Counted from the stretch's first letter, positions 12,828 to 30,153 are shown. The stretch: DNA of 64,000 nucleotides from Anaeromyces robustus (GCA_002104895.1 MCFG01000228.1:1-64000), one strand, 5' to 3'. A program made the numbers and translations. The notes: generated by a model not told the origin, from the letters alone.

Positions 12828-12875
12828 TTTTTAATTTAAATAATAATTATACATAAAAGCAGCAAAAATATATCT

Positions 12876-12910
<35 letters not shown>

Positions 12911-13063
12911 ATTAATACCTAATAAAGTATTAATCTTAAATATTATTCATTATTTAATTAATTAAGTTTTTTTCTTTTCCTTTCTTTTATATTTTTTTTA
13001 ACGTATACATATATAAAAATTATAATAATAAATAAAAAAAAAAAAAAAAAAAAGGGGGAAAAA
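11106..13063. promoter_or_regulatory. Divergent intergenic region between the armadillo gene and DYNC2LI1
   Basis: About 2 kb separating two start codons that face away from each other, so it should hold both promoters. It is almost pure A/T with poly-A tracts near 11360, 11575, 11860 and 12880 and a (TAAA)n block at 12785-12824. A G-rich AAAGGGGGAAAAA leader lies immediately before the DYNC2LI1 ATG. No coding exon is seen. Confidence 0.5.
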
Positions 13064-14097
13064 ATGATAAGCCATCATCATAGTAATAATAATTCAGCGA
13101 ATCAATCCAGTATATCTCTTAATGAAATACAAAATAATAATGATACACATTCACATTTTCCTAATAGTAAATCTAATAGTATAGAAAGTTTAAATTCAGA
13201 AAAGCAAAAAAAATTATTACAAAAAAGAAAATCTAATAATAGTTCAACAAAATCATTAAATACATCCGTAAATACTAAAAATCTATGGAATCTTTGTAAA
13301 ATAGAAAAAGAAAAAGAAAAAAAAGATACCAATAAAGTTGAATGTAATTATAGAGAAATAAATAAAAAAATTAAGATAAAAAATATATATATAATTAACA
13401 TAAATTTATTATTTATAAAACAAAATATTTCAATATTACAATTAATTATCAAAACATAAATATTTGTAATAATAATAATAATTATATATGAATTTTTAAT
13501 ATCATTGAAGTAAATGATATAGGAATAGAAAGTTCAATATTTCTAGCAGGGAGTTCAGAAGGTGGAAAGAGTACATTAATATCAAATATATTTGATAAAA
13601 GTAAATATTATTTAAAAAAAAAAATATGTATATATATATTATATTAATATTATTTATCATAGAAAAATAATTAATTTTTAACATTAAAATATCATATTTT
13701 ATAAAAAATAAATATATATTTTGTATTATTTTTTTAAATAATATATATATGTGTGTCTGTGTATTTTAAGATTCCTCTAATAATGTTTCATCAAATACAC
13801 TACTTTTAGATTATACGTAATTAAAAACGAATTATATAATTAAATACTTAATTTAATTTATTTGTTTAAAAAACATACAGATAATAAATAAAATCATTTG
13901 AGAAAAGAATAATATATTTTTAAAATATATAATTAAATATTTAAATGTTTATATATTTATATATTTATATTTATTTTATTATATTAAAATAAACAATGTT
14001 TTAAAAAAAAAAAAAAGATATCGTCATAACAATAGAACAAAAGGATTAAATTCGTTAAAAGATACAATACATATTTGGGAATTAGGTAATATTTAAA

Positions 14098-14132
<35 letters not shown>

Positions 14133-14861
14133 GACATAAAACTATAAATAATTTTATTCTTTTATATGTATATATATGATATATTTTATAATAAATATTT
14201 CATATATATATTTCATGTTATATTTTATTTCATTTTATCTTATTTTATTTTTACAATCATTATTATTATTTTTTATTTTAATTAATATATTATTTTTTTC
14301 TTCTTCATTTCAATGTATACAAATACATAAATAATATATAGCTAATGGTATAATGTTTAAAGAATTTCTCAAGATACCAATTAATGAACATAATATTAAT
14401 AATGCAGTAGTTGTCATTGTGTTAGATTTATCAAAAGTAAATTATTATATTATACATATAATGACCTATTTTTTTTTTCTTTTAATTATTTTAAAATAAA
14501 AAACATAAAAAATTTTCAATATCAATATATATATAAATAATCATTATAATTTATATTATATTTATATTTATGTAAATATTTATGTTTATATATATATACA
14601 TATCAGCCAGAAAATATTATTGATGAATATAAAGAAATTATAGAAATTGTAAATACACGAGTAGATGGATTATTAAAAAGTTTAGAAAAACGTGGATCTA
14701 GAAGACCTAAAGCATTAACATTATATTCATGGAAAAAATATGGCAATGAACATCCTGATAAGTAATTAATATATTTAATATTAATTTATTAATTAATTAA
14801 CTAAAAATGAAATCTATACATAAAATTTTAAACAAAAAACAAAAAAATAAAAAATAAAATA

Positions 14862-14901
<40 letters not shown>

Positions 14902-16146
14902 CTGAATTAAATACATGATTATTTAACAAATATATTAATATATTTATTTATTCTAATATTAATAAATTTTAATAATATTTTCAATACTTCTATTATATAT
15001 ATATACTTTATTTTTTTTTCTTTTATATATTTATATTTATAAAAGAGAATTTATACATCCTACAATTATACCATCCATTATTGTAGGATCAAAATATGAC
15101 AAATTCAAAAATTATGAATCGTATGTATTTAAAAAAACACATATATATAGATACAATAATTATTATACTTATTATTGTTAATCATATTAATTAATTATAA
15201 AAACAATCTACTTTTTTTTTTATTATTATTATTATTATAAATCGATATTGTAATTATTGATAATAGTGAAGCCAAAAAATTTATATGTAAAATGTTAAGA
15301 TATATAGCACATATTAATGGTTCATCATTAATATTTTATAATCAAAATGATGAAGCTATGGCACAAAAAGTATATATATATATTTTTTTACTTATTTAAT
15401 ACTAATATTAATATAATTATAAAATTCTACTCTAAAATATAAATAATGTATAAATATTAATGTTTTATAATTATTTTTTTAATTATCTTTTATTTTTTCA
15501 ATTTATTTATTTATTTATTTGAAAATTTAATTAATTTTTATTAAATTTACAAATGAAAAAAAAAAAAGTGTAAACAAATGCTTTTCCATTATATCTATCG
15601 TCATGAAGCTCCAAGTAATTTAACAGATCATAATAAACCCATATTAGTTATGGCAGGAACTGATTCATTAAATTCTATTGGATTACCACCTAATTGTAAT
15701 GCAACGAATCCTCAAAGATTATCATTAATCGATTGGACAAATATTTATGAAACGTTCTTTAAAAAAGGTATAAATAAATATATATATATATAATTTATCA
15801 AAGATATATTTATTTTTTATGTTTATTTTTTAATAGCTAATAATAAAAAAAATCAACAAAAAAAATCTTTTTTTTTTATACAATAATTAAGAAAATAAAA
15901 CAAAGAATTTCTCAATTGATCTATCGAAATTCCCTGAACCTATTATTGACAATCTTAAAATAGAAAAAGAGTAATAATAATTATAATTTATGATGATATA
16001 TAATACCAATAATAATTAATTAAATTTTTAACATTATTTTTAATATATATTTATATATAAAAATATATATATATAATTATTTAATAATATTAATATTAAT
16101 ATATTACTATTATTATTTTTATTTATTTTTATTTATTTATATTATC

Positions 16147-16180
<34 letters not shown>

Positions 16181-16421
16181 TGAGGAATATTTAAAATATT
16201 GTCAAAAAAATGAAAAAGAAGCAAATGAAAAATTAAAATTAGGTAATATTAGTTCATCAGGAAATAGTCCTAGTGAAGAAAGAAAATTTGGAAATATTTA
16301 TAGTAGGTCAAGGTAATAATTCTAAATATTAATATATTTTATTTTATTTTATATATATCAAAATAATAGTAATAGGAAGTAATAATAATAATAATAATAA
16401 TAAATAACAAATAATAATTCC

Positions 16422-16455
<34 letters not shown>

Positions 16456-16506
16456 TATTGATTCATAATATTATAATACAGAGCTGCCGGTTTAGCAACA
16501 TATTAA
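13064..16506 (+). CDS. DYNC2LI1: Cytoplasmic dynein 2 light intermediate chain (D2LIC)
   Basis: Twelve exons: 13064-13343, 13511-13600, 13771-13816, 14018-14085, 14342-14436, 14607-14761, 15046-15120, 15267-15369, 15569-15767, 15892-15970, 16181-16312, 16482-16506, joining in frame to 448 residues. After a Ser/Asn-rich N-terminus, LWNLCKIE matches the start of the family domain. GSSEGGKST (about 107-115) is an intact P-loop. LLLDYTYR, IHIWELG, VVIVLDLSKPE, SIIVGSKYDKF, ICKMLRYIAHINGSSLIFY and AGTDSLNSIG follow in the family order. This subunit belongs to the dynein-2 motor that drives retrograde intraflagellar transport, so the organism should build flagella. The first intron is the least certain (TA start of exon 2 after a single T). 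Length is somewhat above the roughly 350 residues usual in animals because of the N-terminal extension and the C-terminal tail. Confidence 0.93.
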
Positions 16507-16751
16507 TAACCATATTTATATATATATATAAATATATATATATATAACTATTAAATTAAATAATAAAATAAAATAAAATAAAATCTATTCAATAAATAAA
16601 ATATTTATATAAAAATTTATTATAATAATATTAATTATTATCTTTTTTTACTTTATTTCATTTTATTTTATTTTATATATCACTTATTTTATTTATTTTT
16701 AATTATATTATTTTTAAAAAAATATATATATTTTTTATTTATTTATTTATT

Positions 16752-16782
<31 letters not shown>

Positions 16783-16932
16783 GAGTTGTTATTTTAAAAA
16801 TATTTAATATTTTTTTTATTCTTAATACACTTTATTTTTTTTTTTTTATTTTATATATTTGTATGCTATATATTTACATTTTGAATTATATCTTCTAAAA
16901 TATACTACTTATTGTTAATAAATATATATATA
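16507..16932. other. Short convergent intergenic region
   Basis: About 430 bp between the stop codons of DYNC2LI1 and the RUN-domain gene. It contains (TAAAA) and (ATTT) runs and a T tract near 16750-16782. It presumably carries both polyadenylation regions; no gene is seen. Confidence 0.6.
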
Positions 16933-19142
16933 TTATTTTGATTCTTCGATAGAAGTATTATTATTATTATTGTTATTAATATTGTTATTATTATTATTAT
17001 TTTTAACTTTTTGATGAATTGATTCAAGTTCATGTTCAAGATGTTGACGTAAACGACGTTCGGCTTCTAATGTAAGATGTAATGCATTAATTTCTTGTTG
17101 CATTTTTTGTTTTTCTTCTTGTAATTGAGCAATTTCTTTTTCACTTTTTGCTAATTTATCCTTCAATGATTGAACATTTCTATCATTAATATTTTGTTGA
17201 ATTTTTTGTAAATGAACAGATGTTCTTTGAAGTGTATTATTTATAGTTTCACGAAGGCTGAATTAATGAAAATAAATATAAATATAAATATAAATATAAA
17301 TATAAATATAAATATAAATATAAATATAAATATAAATATATATATATAAATATAAATATAAATATAAATATAAATATAAATATAAATACAAATATAAATA
17401 TAAAAACAAAAATAAAAATTATAATAAAATATAATAAAAAAAATAAAAAATAATAAAAAAAAAATAATAAATAATAATAATAATAATGTATTAATTAGAT
17501 AATAATTACAGAATAAATAAATAATATTAGTATATAATATGATATAATATAATATATAAATATAAATAGGATAATATATAGATATGATAATTTTTGAAGA
17601 ATTATCTACATTATTTATATTTATTATAAAATAAATTTTTTTAAAAAAAACTTACTTTCCCATAGTATCATATAATTTTTGTGGAATAGATTCACCTTCA
17701 AGTATTTCAAATGGAATAATATTAATATTAAACATAATGGTATCAAAAACGTTTAAGAATCCTGAAATTAAAATAGAATCATCTAAAGTTCTCATTATAG
17801 CCCATTCATGATAATTATCTCTATTATAAGAGTTTGATAATTAATAATTATTAAAATATATTTATAAATTATAAATAGTGAGAAATTTATATAATCATAA
17901 TAATCAATAATAAGATAAATAATAATTATTTAATAATTTATATAAATATAATATATAGATATATATATAATAAATATAATAATGAAAATTACTGTATAGC
18001 TTTAATATTATTCATTAATATTTGCCATTGTAATGAAAAAACCTTTTTTTTTTTTCATTTTTTAAAAATTATTATTTTTATAATAAAAAAAAAAAAATTA
18101 AAATATATTTTCAATATTCATTTAAATGTTTCTATAAAAGTCTATTGAATTAAATTAATTTTATTCATTATATATATATAAATAGATAGATAAACATATA
18201 TATGTATATATATATATAAAGAAATATTGTATTATTTAATAATTACTTGGTGAACTAAACTAGCTTGTATCCAAATTTTTACTGAAGATATTATTTCATT
18301 TTCTTCTTTAACATAATTTGAAACATAATCAACAATACTTAACATATTTCTCGTTATTTCTTGTTTTTTCATATTAATACTATCATTACTATTAGTAACA
18401 CCTTGTTCTCCATTATCTATATCTTCTAAAGAATTTTTTTCTAAAGTAGTTGAAATGAAATTCCAAACATCTTCTAATAATGGAACATCCTTATTTTCTG
18501 AATTATTATTATTTTTTTTTTAATTAAAATAAAATTAAAATAAAATAATATATACAATATATACAATTATTATATAAATATATAATTATTATAGATAATA
18601 AATTTATATAAATATATGTAATTATAATATAAATAAAAATAATAAAATTATAGTTTGTAAAATAAAAATTAAATTAATAAAAATAAATAATATTCTTTTT
18701 TTTAATATTATTTTTATTGCTATTATTCTATTATTTTAATTTCTATTCTATTTCCATTATAATTTAACAATATTTATTATTGTTATTATTTTTTTTTTAT
18801 TTATTTTATTCATTCTTTCAATTTTACTATTTATTTATTTATCTTTATATATACAAACGTAATCATTTTATTTATATATATATATTTAAATAATAAATAA
18901 TAAATAATAAATAATAATAAATAATAAATAATAAATAATATTGATTCTATTAAAATACCATGTTTAAAACCAAATTGAAGAATTCCTTCCATAGTTGAAC
19001 AAAATTTTTCAAGTTGTGGTTCCTCCTCGGTTATTGGAGTTTTATCTTGAGAAGCCTTTTGAACAATAGCATCTAAAGAATTTCTAAAATTATTTAATAA
19101 TTGAGTTCTTTCTTGGGTAATTAATTCTTTATTTTCAGTCAT
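16933..19142 (-). CDS. RUN-domain protein with C-terminal coiled coil
   Basis: Five minus-strand exons: 19142-18959, 18497-18247, 18042-17993, 17820-17656, 17257-16933, joining in frame to 324 residues. The start is placed at the ATG at 19142 (MTENKEL), preceded by an A-rich leader; the longer open frame upstream is low-complexity. Residues about 45-215 fit a RUN domain: LEKFCSTMEGILQFGFKHG, then VWNFISTTLEK, SVKIWIQASLVHQ, SLQWQILMNNI and an all-helical remainder. Residues about 218-305 are a strongly charged heptad-rich coiled coil (LAKSEKEIAQLQEEKQKMQQ), ending in an Asn run. RUN domains typically bind small GTPases (Rab, Rap, Arl) in vesicle traffic and organelle transport, as in RUFY proteins. 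No FYVE or PH domain is present. The RUN assignment rests on motif and fold impression and should be tested with a profile search. Confidence 0.72.
17272..17404. repeat. (AATATA)n microsatellite in an intron
   Basis: Hexanucleotide TAAATA/AATATA array directly upstream, in transcript terms, of the last exon of the RUN-domain gene. It occupies most of the acceptor-side half of that intron. Confidence 0.85.
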
Positions 19143-20367
19143 TTTTTTTTCTTTATTTTTATTTTTCAAGCTTTTTGTTTTTATTTGTTCAAAAAAAATA
19201 ATATTATCAATAGAGTAAAAGGATATAATAATTAACAAATTTATTTTATATTAATATGAAATTATAATATAACTTTTATATAAAATCAATAGAAAAAAAA
19301 TAATAATAATAATTTGCTAAAAAAAAATAAAAAGTCATATAGTATTTTTTCATAAAAATAATACAGATTTGAAGTATATATATACTTTATTTATTTTTAT
19401 TTATTTTTATGATTTTAATCATGTATTTTTAAATTTAAAGTATATATGTATATATATACTTTTTTAATATTATATTTTTAATACCTTAATAATACCTTAT
19501 TTTATTTACTTATTTATTTATTTATTTATTTTATTATATATTTATAATTCTTTTGTTATATTATTAATATTGTTATTGTTATATTGTTATATTATTGTTA
19601 TTATTATTTTATTTCTTTTTCTCTTTTCTTTTTTTTTCTTTTTCTTTTTTTAGTTGTTTATTTTTATTTTTTTATTTTTTTTGTTTTTGTTTGTTTTTTA
19701 TTTCTATTTATTTTATTTTAATTCTATAATAATTCTTTTTTTGTTCCTATTTTTTTTGTTATTAAATATTTTTCCTCCTTGTAAAAATTTCTTTTTTTGT
19801 ATTCAATTTTAAATTTAATTTTTATTTAATATTTAATGTTTTATATTAAAATTTGTTTAATTTTTTTTTTATTATTATATCAAATCAAATCAAATCTTTT
19901 TATTTTTTAATTTTTTATTATTCTATAACAAAAAAAGTATTATAAAAACAAAAAAATAAAATAAAATAAAATGCTTTTTCTTTTATAGATATAAATATAT
20001 ATATATTTTAAAAAATGTTTTTTTTTTTTTGTTTTTGTTTTTGTTTTTTATTTATTTGAATAAAATTGAGTTTGTGGCTAATTTATTACTGAAACAAAGA
20101 TTTTATTATTACGTAAATGTAATTATTTAATATTTAATGTTTTAATGCTTTAATGTTTTAATACTTTAATGTAATCGAAATCAAAGTGAATATATTTTAT
20201 TAAAATATTTTAATCCTTTTAATAATAATATTGAATAGTATTAAATAATTAATAATTAATAATTAATAATAATAATATTCATATATTCATATTCATACTA
20301 TTTTAAATTATCATGTACTAATATGACTTTTTCGTTATAACAAAATTAATACAAATAAAATATTCCT

Positions 20368-20521
20368 TCTATCGCAATTATTGATAAACTTCATTAAGTA
20401 AATAATAATTAATACCAAATAATTATTATTTATTAAATCTATTGCAATTATTGATTCATTTAATTATAAACTTCATTAAGTAAATAATAATTAATACCAA
20501 ATAATTATTATTTATTAAATC
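20368..20521. repeat. Imperfect tandem duplication, ~70-84 bp units
   Basis: Two adjacent copies start with TCTAT(C/T)GCAATTATTGA at 20368 and 20438. They share an identical 56-bp core at 20384-20439 and 20466-20521. The second copy has about 12 extra bases between the start and the core. Confidence 0.85.
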
Positions 20522-21223
20522 AAGTATAAATTTAATAAATAAAAAAATAATATTAATTATTATTATTATCATTTATTATTATTATTTATTATTATATAAA
20601 AACCTAATTTTATCCTAATATAATAATAAAAAAAAAATCTTAAACCTAAAATACCTTAAAATTATGTAATAATGATAATATATATATTAAATGTTTATTA
20701 TGTTTTATATATTATCGAAAATATATAGAATAAAATCTATATTTTTTTCTTAATAACTTAATAAATAGATTAATAATATTTAAAGAAAGGCATTAAAGTC
20801 ATATTTATATTTTATAAATAATAATAATGATATATTATTATAATTAATTATTATTTCTATATATAATATAATAATAAAATTTATAAAATATAATATAAAA
20901 AAAAAAAAGATTTTTAATTATCTTTTTATTTTTAATCTAAAAATAATATAAAAAAAAATAAAAAAAATATTAAAAATGAATATTCCATAAAAAAAAACAT
21001 TTTTTGAAAATTTTAATTAATTTTATGTTACACAAATTAGTCATAATAAAAATGAAATAAAAATTATAAAATTGTTTTTTTTATTAAAATAATTTGAATC
21101 TAATAACAAAATAACAAAAATCTAATTCTTTATTCTTATTACTTTTCATCAATTATAAAATACAAAATAATACACCTCTTGTTTAAAACTTAATAACAAT
21201 ATTAAAATTTTAAATGATTCAAT

Positions 21224-21262
<39 letters not shown>

Positions 21263-22449
21263 TATTTATTTATTTATTATTATGAAAATTTTATTTTTTT
21301 TTATTATTAAAAAATTAATATCAAATTACAATTAATAATATTTCTACTTATACATTTTATTTATAATTAATGATTCTATATATATTATTTAATAATATTT
21401 TTTTTTCTTTTCTCATTTATTCTTTTCTAATTATAATTAAAAGTATTTCAATGTATTTTTTTAAAAAAAAATAAAGATCTATATATATTAATAAAATGTC
21501 ATCAAAAATTATAAATATAATAATGATTCTAAAATAATTATCGAATTATGTTAAATAAAATATAAATTTTGATTATAATGTTAAAATAATATATGAAAAT
21601 GAATATATTTAAAATTTTAATTTACTACTTTAACATAATTAAATAAAATAATAATAATAATAATAAAAGATTTATTTTATATATATATATTTATATTTAT
21701 ATTTATATTTATTAAATAGATTAAAAAAGATAGGAAAAATACTACCTTAACTATAATAAAAACTCATTATTTACAAATTTAATTCTTTTATTTTTGTATT
21801 TCTATTAATGATAATTATTAACTATTATTATCTGTCCTTTACATACTCCCTATTATAAAAAGTTTATAAAAAAAAAAGAATATCATTAGATTTATTGTGA
21901 AAAAAAATATACATACATACTTATTTACATACATATAATAATTTTATTTTTATAATAAAAATAACAATTTATATTATCATTTTTTACATTTTATTATTCT
22001 TATAATAATGATTAAAAAAAAAAGAAAGAAAAGAAAAAAAAAAGAAATAAATAAATATTAATTTTATTTTATTTTATAAAATATTATTTTAAATAAATAA
22101 TACTTACTTATTAAAAAAAATAAAAACATTACTTTTGTTATTTTTTATTTTATATTTTATAGTAAATAAAAAACTAATAGTTTATTAATTCATTAATTTT
22201 GTATAAACACTTGTTGTAATAAACGAAATTTATATTTTATTATATTTTTAGTAAATAAATAAATTATTAGTTAATTTGATTAATAATAATAATAATAATA
22301 ATAAATATCTATTTTATATATACAAAGATATTTTATTAAAATGATTTTTATAATTTATATAATAATTTTATTATATTCATAGATTTTATATATATAAATT
22401 TTTTTAAATTAAATGATTATTAATTATTAATTATTAATTATTAATTATT

Positions 22450-22459
22450 AATTATTAAT

Positions 22460-22542
<83 letters not shown>
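22450..22542. repeat. (TTTA)n microsatellite
   Basis: Long tetranucleotide array preceded by a short (TTAAT)n block at about 22410-22450, upstream of the otubain gene. Confidence 0.9.
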
Positions 22543-22844
22543 TAACATTTAAAAAAAAATAATAACAAAATAGTTTTTTATATTTTTATTTTTTATTTTC
22601 TTTTTTTTCTTTAAAAAAGAAAAAAAGTTATTGAAAATTGTCAATAATTTAATAAATTTATTTATTATTATAAATAAAGGTTTATTATAAATATAATATA
22701 AATAAATATTAAATAATTATATTAAAATATAATATATATATTTTGTTTTTATAAAAATAAATAAATATACACACACACACACAAAATAATAATAACAATA
22801 ATAATAATAAAAAATAATAATAATAATAAAATAATAAATTAAAA

Positions 22845-23484
22845 ATGGATTCTCCAAAATCACCTACTGAAAATGAAATTAATTATGGAAATCTTTCAGA
22901 TGATACTATTATAGATTATGAAACTTTAATTAAAGTAAATATCCTCTATAATTTTTTTTTATTTATACAAGTATTAAATATTTTCAATAAAACATTTAAA
23001 GTCCAAAGAAATTTAATGAAATTTAAATGATTTTTTTTTTTTTTTTTTTTTTTTTTCATAATATATATATATATAATTTATAAAAATGTAAAAATAAAAA
23101 ACAAAAACTTTTTTTTTTTGGTTAATTACTATTAATTTAATAGGAAGAAGAAGAACAAAGACCATTAGTTTCAGAATATGATGATATTTCAAATTATAAA
23201 GTAAATTATATTGATTCTGAAATTTTTTCCAAAAAAATTGATGTAAGATTTCAAGTCAAAGTTATATATATATAATTAAAATTTAAAAAAAAATAAAAAA
23301 TAAAAAAAATAAAATAAATAAAATAAAATAAAATAATACTAATACTTATATAATATATTATAAAAAATTCAATCTAATGTATGATACATTTATTATTAAA
23401 AATAACAACAATAACAACAATAACAATAACAACAATAACAACAACAACAACAATAATAATAACAACAATAACAACAACAACAAC

Positions 23485-23516
<32 letters not shown>

Positions 23517-24428
23517 TAATAATAATAATAAAACAGCAACTTAAAAAAACTTGTAAAGGTTATAGAAGTGTAAGAAAAGATGGAAATTGTTTTTATCGTT
23601 CATTTTCTTATAAGGTAAAAAAATATATATTTATAAAGTTATTTTGAATATGTTAATAAAATAAAATTATATATATTAAAAATAATATATAATAATAAAT
23701 ATATAATAAATATTATTATTATTATTATTATTATTACTTATACTTATTAAAAAAAATAGTATTTTGAATTATATAATAAAAATCCATCTTCGAAATGGAG
23801 TAAAGAAATGAAAAAAATTGGTGAAAATACAATAAATGTTTTAACTTCAGCTAATTTTGAAAAAGAAACTATTGAAGATTTTTATGAATTTTTTATGGAT
23901 TCTTATGACGAAAAAAAATTTAAAGAAGCTTCATTTACCGACGATTATACTAGTAATGGTATAGTATTTTATTTACGTCTTATTTGTTCAGCTGAACTTA
24001 AACTTAATCATGAAAAATATGAAATGTTTTTAGAAGAACCTCTTGAAAGTTTTATTGCCAAACAAGTATATATAAATATTATATATTATAAATAAATAAA
24101 TTAATAAATAAATAAATAAATGATATATTAATAAAAAAAATTTTTTTATATTTTTTTTTTTTATTTTTATAATTTTTATTATTATTAATTATTAATAAAA
24201 AAAAAAAAAAAGGTTGAACCATTAGGTCGTGATGTTGATAATGTTCAAATTATGGCAATTGTTAATGCCTTAAAAGTATGTATAAATATTGCCTATCTTG
24301 ATAGTACAGATTATGATGTAAATTGGATTAAATTTGGTGAAGAATATCAAAAAGATCCATCATCTCCTGTTATTAATCTTTTATTCACTCCAGGACATTA
24401 TGATATGTTATATCGTGATAATGAATAA
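22845..24428 (+). CDS. OTUB1: Otubain-type ubiquitin thioesterase (peptidase C65)
   Basis: Five exons, all with phase-0 introns: 22845-22934, 23144-23242, 23537-23614, 23760-24065, 24213-24428, giving 262 residues, close to animal OTUB1 (about 270). The N-terminus is acidic. The catalytic loop KDGNCFYRSF places Asp at about 78 and the nucleophile Cys at 81; the catalytic His is in TPGHYDMLY (about 253), and the central region has the VEPLGRDVDNVQIMAI segment typical of otubains. By family knowledge it cleaves isopeptide-linked ubiquitin, OTUB1 preferring Lys48 chains, and also restrains some E2 enzymes non-catalytically. It acts in cytosol and nucleus. The catalytic triad looks intact. OTUB1 rather than OTUB2 is suggested only by the N-terminal extension and length. 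Confidence 0.93.
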
Positions 24429-24444
24429 TTGAATAATCCTAATT

Positions 24445-24477
<33 letters not shown>

Positions 24478-25267
24478 GATAATAATAATAAAAGAAATTA
24501 AAAAATTTATATTTTTTGTAAATAAAATAAAAAAAAAATTGCAACAATAAAAAAAAAAAATAAAGAAAAATTATATATATATTATATCATGTATAAATCA
24601 TTTTTAAAAATTTTGTTTTATTATTTAATTTAAATATCTATTCTTTATTCATTATCCAAAAAAAAAAAAATAAAATAAAATAAAATAAAACAAAACAAAA
24701 CAAATATATATATTTATAAAAAAAAAAAAATAAGAAATAAAAGTAATAATTGTTTTTATGTATTTTTCATTTTTTTAATTTTTCATTTTTATTTATAAAA
24801 TATAAAGAGTGTATGTGTAGATGAAAGTTTATATCTCTCTTTTTTTGTGTAGGTTAATGTTAATGTAAATATATGTTGGTGTATTAAACATCTTTTTATT
24901 TACATATAAAATATAATTTAATATAAAAAAAAAATATAAATTAAATTAAATTGAAAATCTTCATAGTTAAAATGTAATACAAAAATAAATATATAAAAAT
25001 TAATATAAATTTAAGTTTCTTTTTTTTTTTTTTTTTATAAAAATTTTTTTTAATTAGAATTTTGATTTTGATTTTGATTTTAATTGAAAATTTTTATTTT
25101 TTTTTTTATTCGAAATTTTTTTTATTTTTATTTTTTTAAACCTTGGTTACCTTTTAGTAAAAAAAATTTTTTTTTTATTATAAAAAAAAGGAAAAAAAGT
25201 ATAATATATTTACAGTAAAAAAAAATAATAAAATATTAACATAACATAACACAACAATAGTATAATA
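24429..25267. other. Intergenic region between otubain and TATDN1
   Basis: About 840 bp between two same-strand genes. The first part is an A-rich 3' flank; the rest has GT-rich words (GTGTATGTGTAG near 24810) and T tracts that probably belong to the TATDN1 promoter. No ORF with recognisable content. Confidence 0.5.
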
Positions 25268-28096
<2,829 letters not shown>

Positions 28097-28106
28097 AAAT
28101 AAAAAT

Positions 28107-28140
<34 letters not shown>

Positions 28141-29732
28141 TATAAATAAATAATAGTAATAATAAAAAAATTTATAAAATAAATAAATATATATATAAAA
28201 TAATATATTTTATAAAATAACTATTAATAGAAATAAAAAATAAAAAAAAATAATTTTTTAAAAAAAAATATAAAATAAAAAAAAAATAATTATCTATAAA
28301 ATAAATAATGTATAATATAGCAAAAAAATAATAATAAAAATAACAATATATAAATATAAAAAAAATTGATAACTCTTTTTATTCTTTATTTTATTCTTTA
28401 TTTTATTCTTTATTTTTATTTAATAATTTAATTTTTATTTTTATTTTTTTTTTTCTATTGATGATTTAATTATTAATTAATATTATATTTTTTTTTATGA
28501 CTTGATAATAATTTAAAAAGAAATTAAAAAGAAATAGTATAGTATATATTATTATTATATTTTATAATTTAATTATTTGATTTTTTTTTTTCTATATTAT
28601 TTTATCGACCATATTAATTAAAAGTTTTAATTTTAATGGTATTAAAGTTAAAATATATATATTTTTTAAATATCTTTTTTTATATAGGTTTTTCTATATC
28701 TTTTTTTTTTTTTAAATATTTTTAAAAAGTAATAATAAAAAAAAATTAAAAGAAAAAGAATTATAAGTAAATAAGTAAATAAATTAATTAATTAAAAAAT
28801 ATAAAATAAAAATTATAATATTATAAAAAAGTAATATAAAATAAAAAATAAAAATAAATAAATAAATAAGAAAATAATAATAATTATAATAATAGTAGTA
28901 GTAGTAATTTATTATTATTATATTTATTTATTATATATTATATATATATATATAAAATGAAATTAATATGAAAAAAATTTATAATAATAATTATTATAAA
29001 TTTATAAATGAACACTAATTCATTAATAAAAAATAATTGTGTTTAGGAATAATGGTCAAGCTTAACTAACTAACTAAGTTAGTAGTAGGAAAATGATAGG
29101 AATGGAATAAATTAAAAAAAAAAAAAAAATTAATTAAATAAAAATATAAAAATATAAAAATATATAAACAATATATAGATATAAAATATATATATAATGA
29201 AAAATAATATAAAGTAGACTATAAATAAATAATAATCTAAATAAAACTATATATATAATATATAATATATATATGCTATCTTTAATATTTTTATATTTTC
29301 GGTAGAGGATAATATCACTTATTTTTTTTTTTCTTTTTTTTTTTTTATATTATATATATATAAATATATTATTTATTAAATATTTTGTTTATTATGATAA
29401 TTATTTCAAATTTTAAATTTTAAATTTTAAATTTTTATTTTATTTTATTAATTTATTAATTTATTTATTATTATTTATTCTTTAAAAATAAAATTTTTTT
29501 AATAATTATTTACTTATAATTTACTATATATTTAAAAAAAATATATATATATATTTATATTATCGATTAAGTTATAAGAATTTTATTTTGTTTTGCTTGT
29601 TTTGCTTGTTTTGCTTTGAATGTTTTTATTTTTTGATTTGATTTTTTTATATATAGATAAAAAAAAAGAAAAAAGAAAAAAGAAAAAAAAGAAAAAAAGT
29701 AATAAAAAAAAAAGTATTAATAATAATAATCC

Positions 29733-29763
<31 letters not shown>

Positions 29764-30084
29764 TATTATTTATTATTTTTTTTCTTTTTTCTTTTTTCTT
29801 TTTTCTTTATATGTGGTGTGTGTGTATATATTTTATATTATGTAAAAATGTGAATTGTATTTTGATATGATTTTATTATTATTATTATTTATTTATTTTA
29901 AAAAAAAAAAATAGTATTTTATTATTTATAGATTTAAATTATTATTAAAATTGTATTAATTTGAATTTTTATTTTATTGATTGATATATTGTTGTTGTTG
30001 TTGTTGTTGTTAATATTATTTATTTTTATTGGTGTTGATTGATTTTGTAGTAATTTAGTTGTTTAGTTATTTAGCTGTTTAGTT

Positions 30085-30153
<69 letters not shown>

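Larger units (their letters stand above)
19143..22844. promoter_or_regulatory. Divergent intergenic region between the RUN-domain gene and otubain
   Basis: About 3.7 kb of A/T-rich DNA between two divergent start codons. It contains T-rich stretches at 19600-19870, an imperfect tandem duplication at 20368-20521, (TTTA)n arrays at 21228-21265 and 22450-22542, and a small hairpin TTATTGA...TCAATAA near 22628. A dinucleotide ACACACACAC lies just before the otubain leader. No exon was recognised. Confidence 0.5.

Noticed and set aside
13344-13459. Read-through of DYNC2LI1 exon 1 to a stop at 13459
   Set aside because: The added residues are A/T low complexity, and splicing at 13343 restores the conserved P-loop exon in frame.
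29050-29100. Palindrome ACTAACTAAGTTAGT as a binding site or element end
   Set aside because: Only six-base arms and no partner nearby; reported only as part of the intergenic description.
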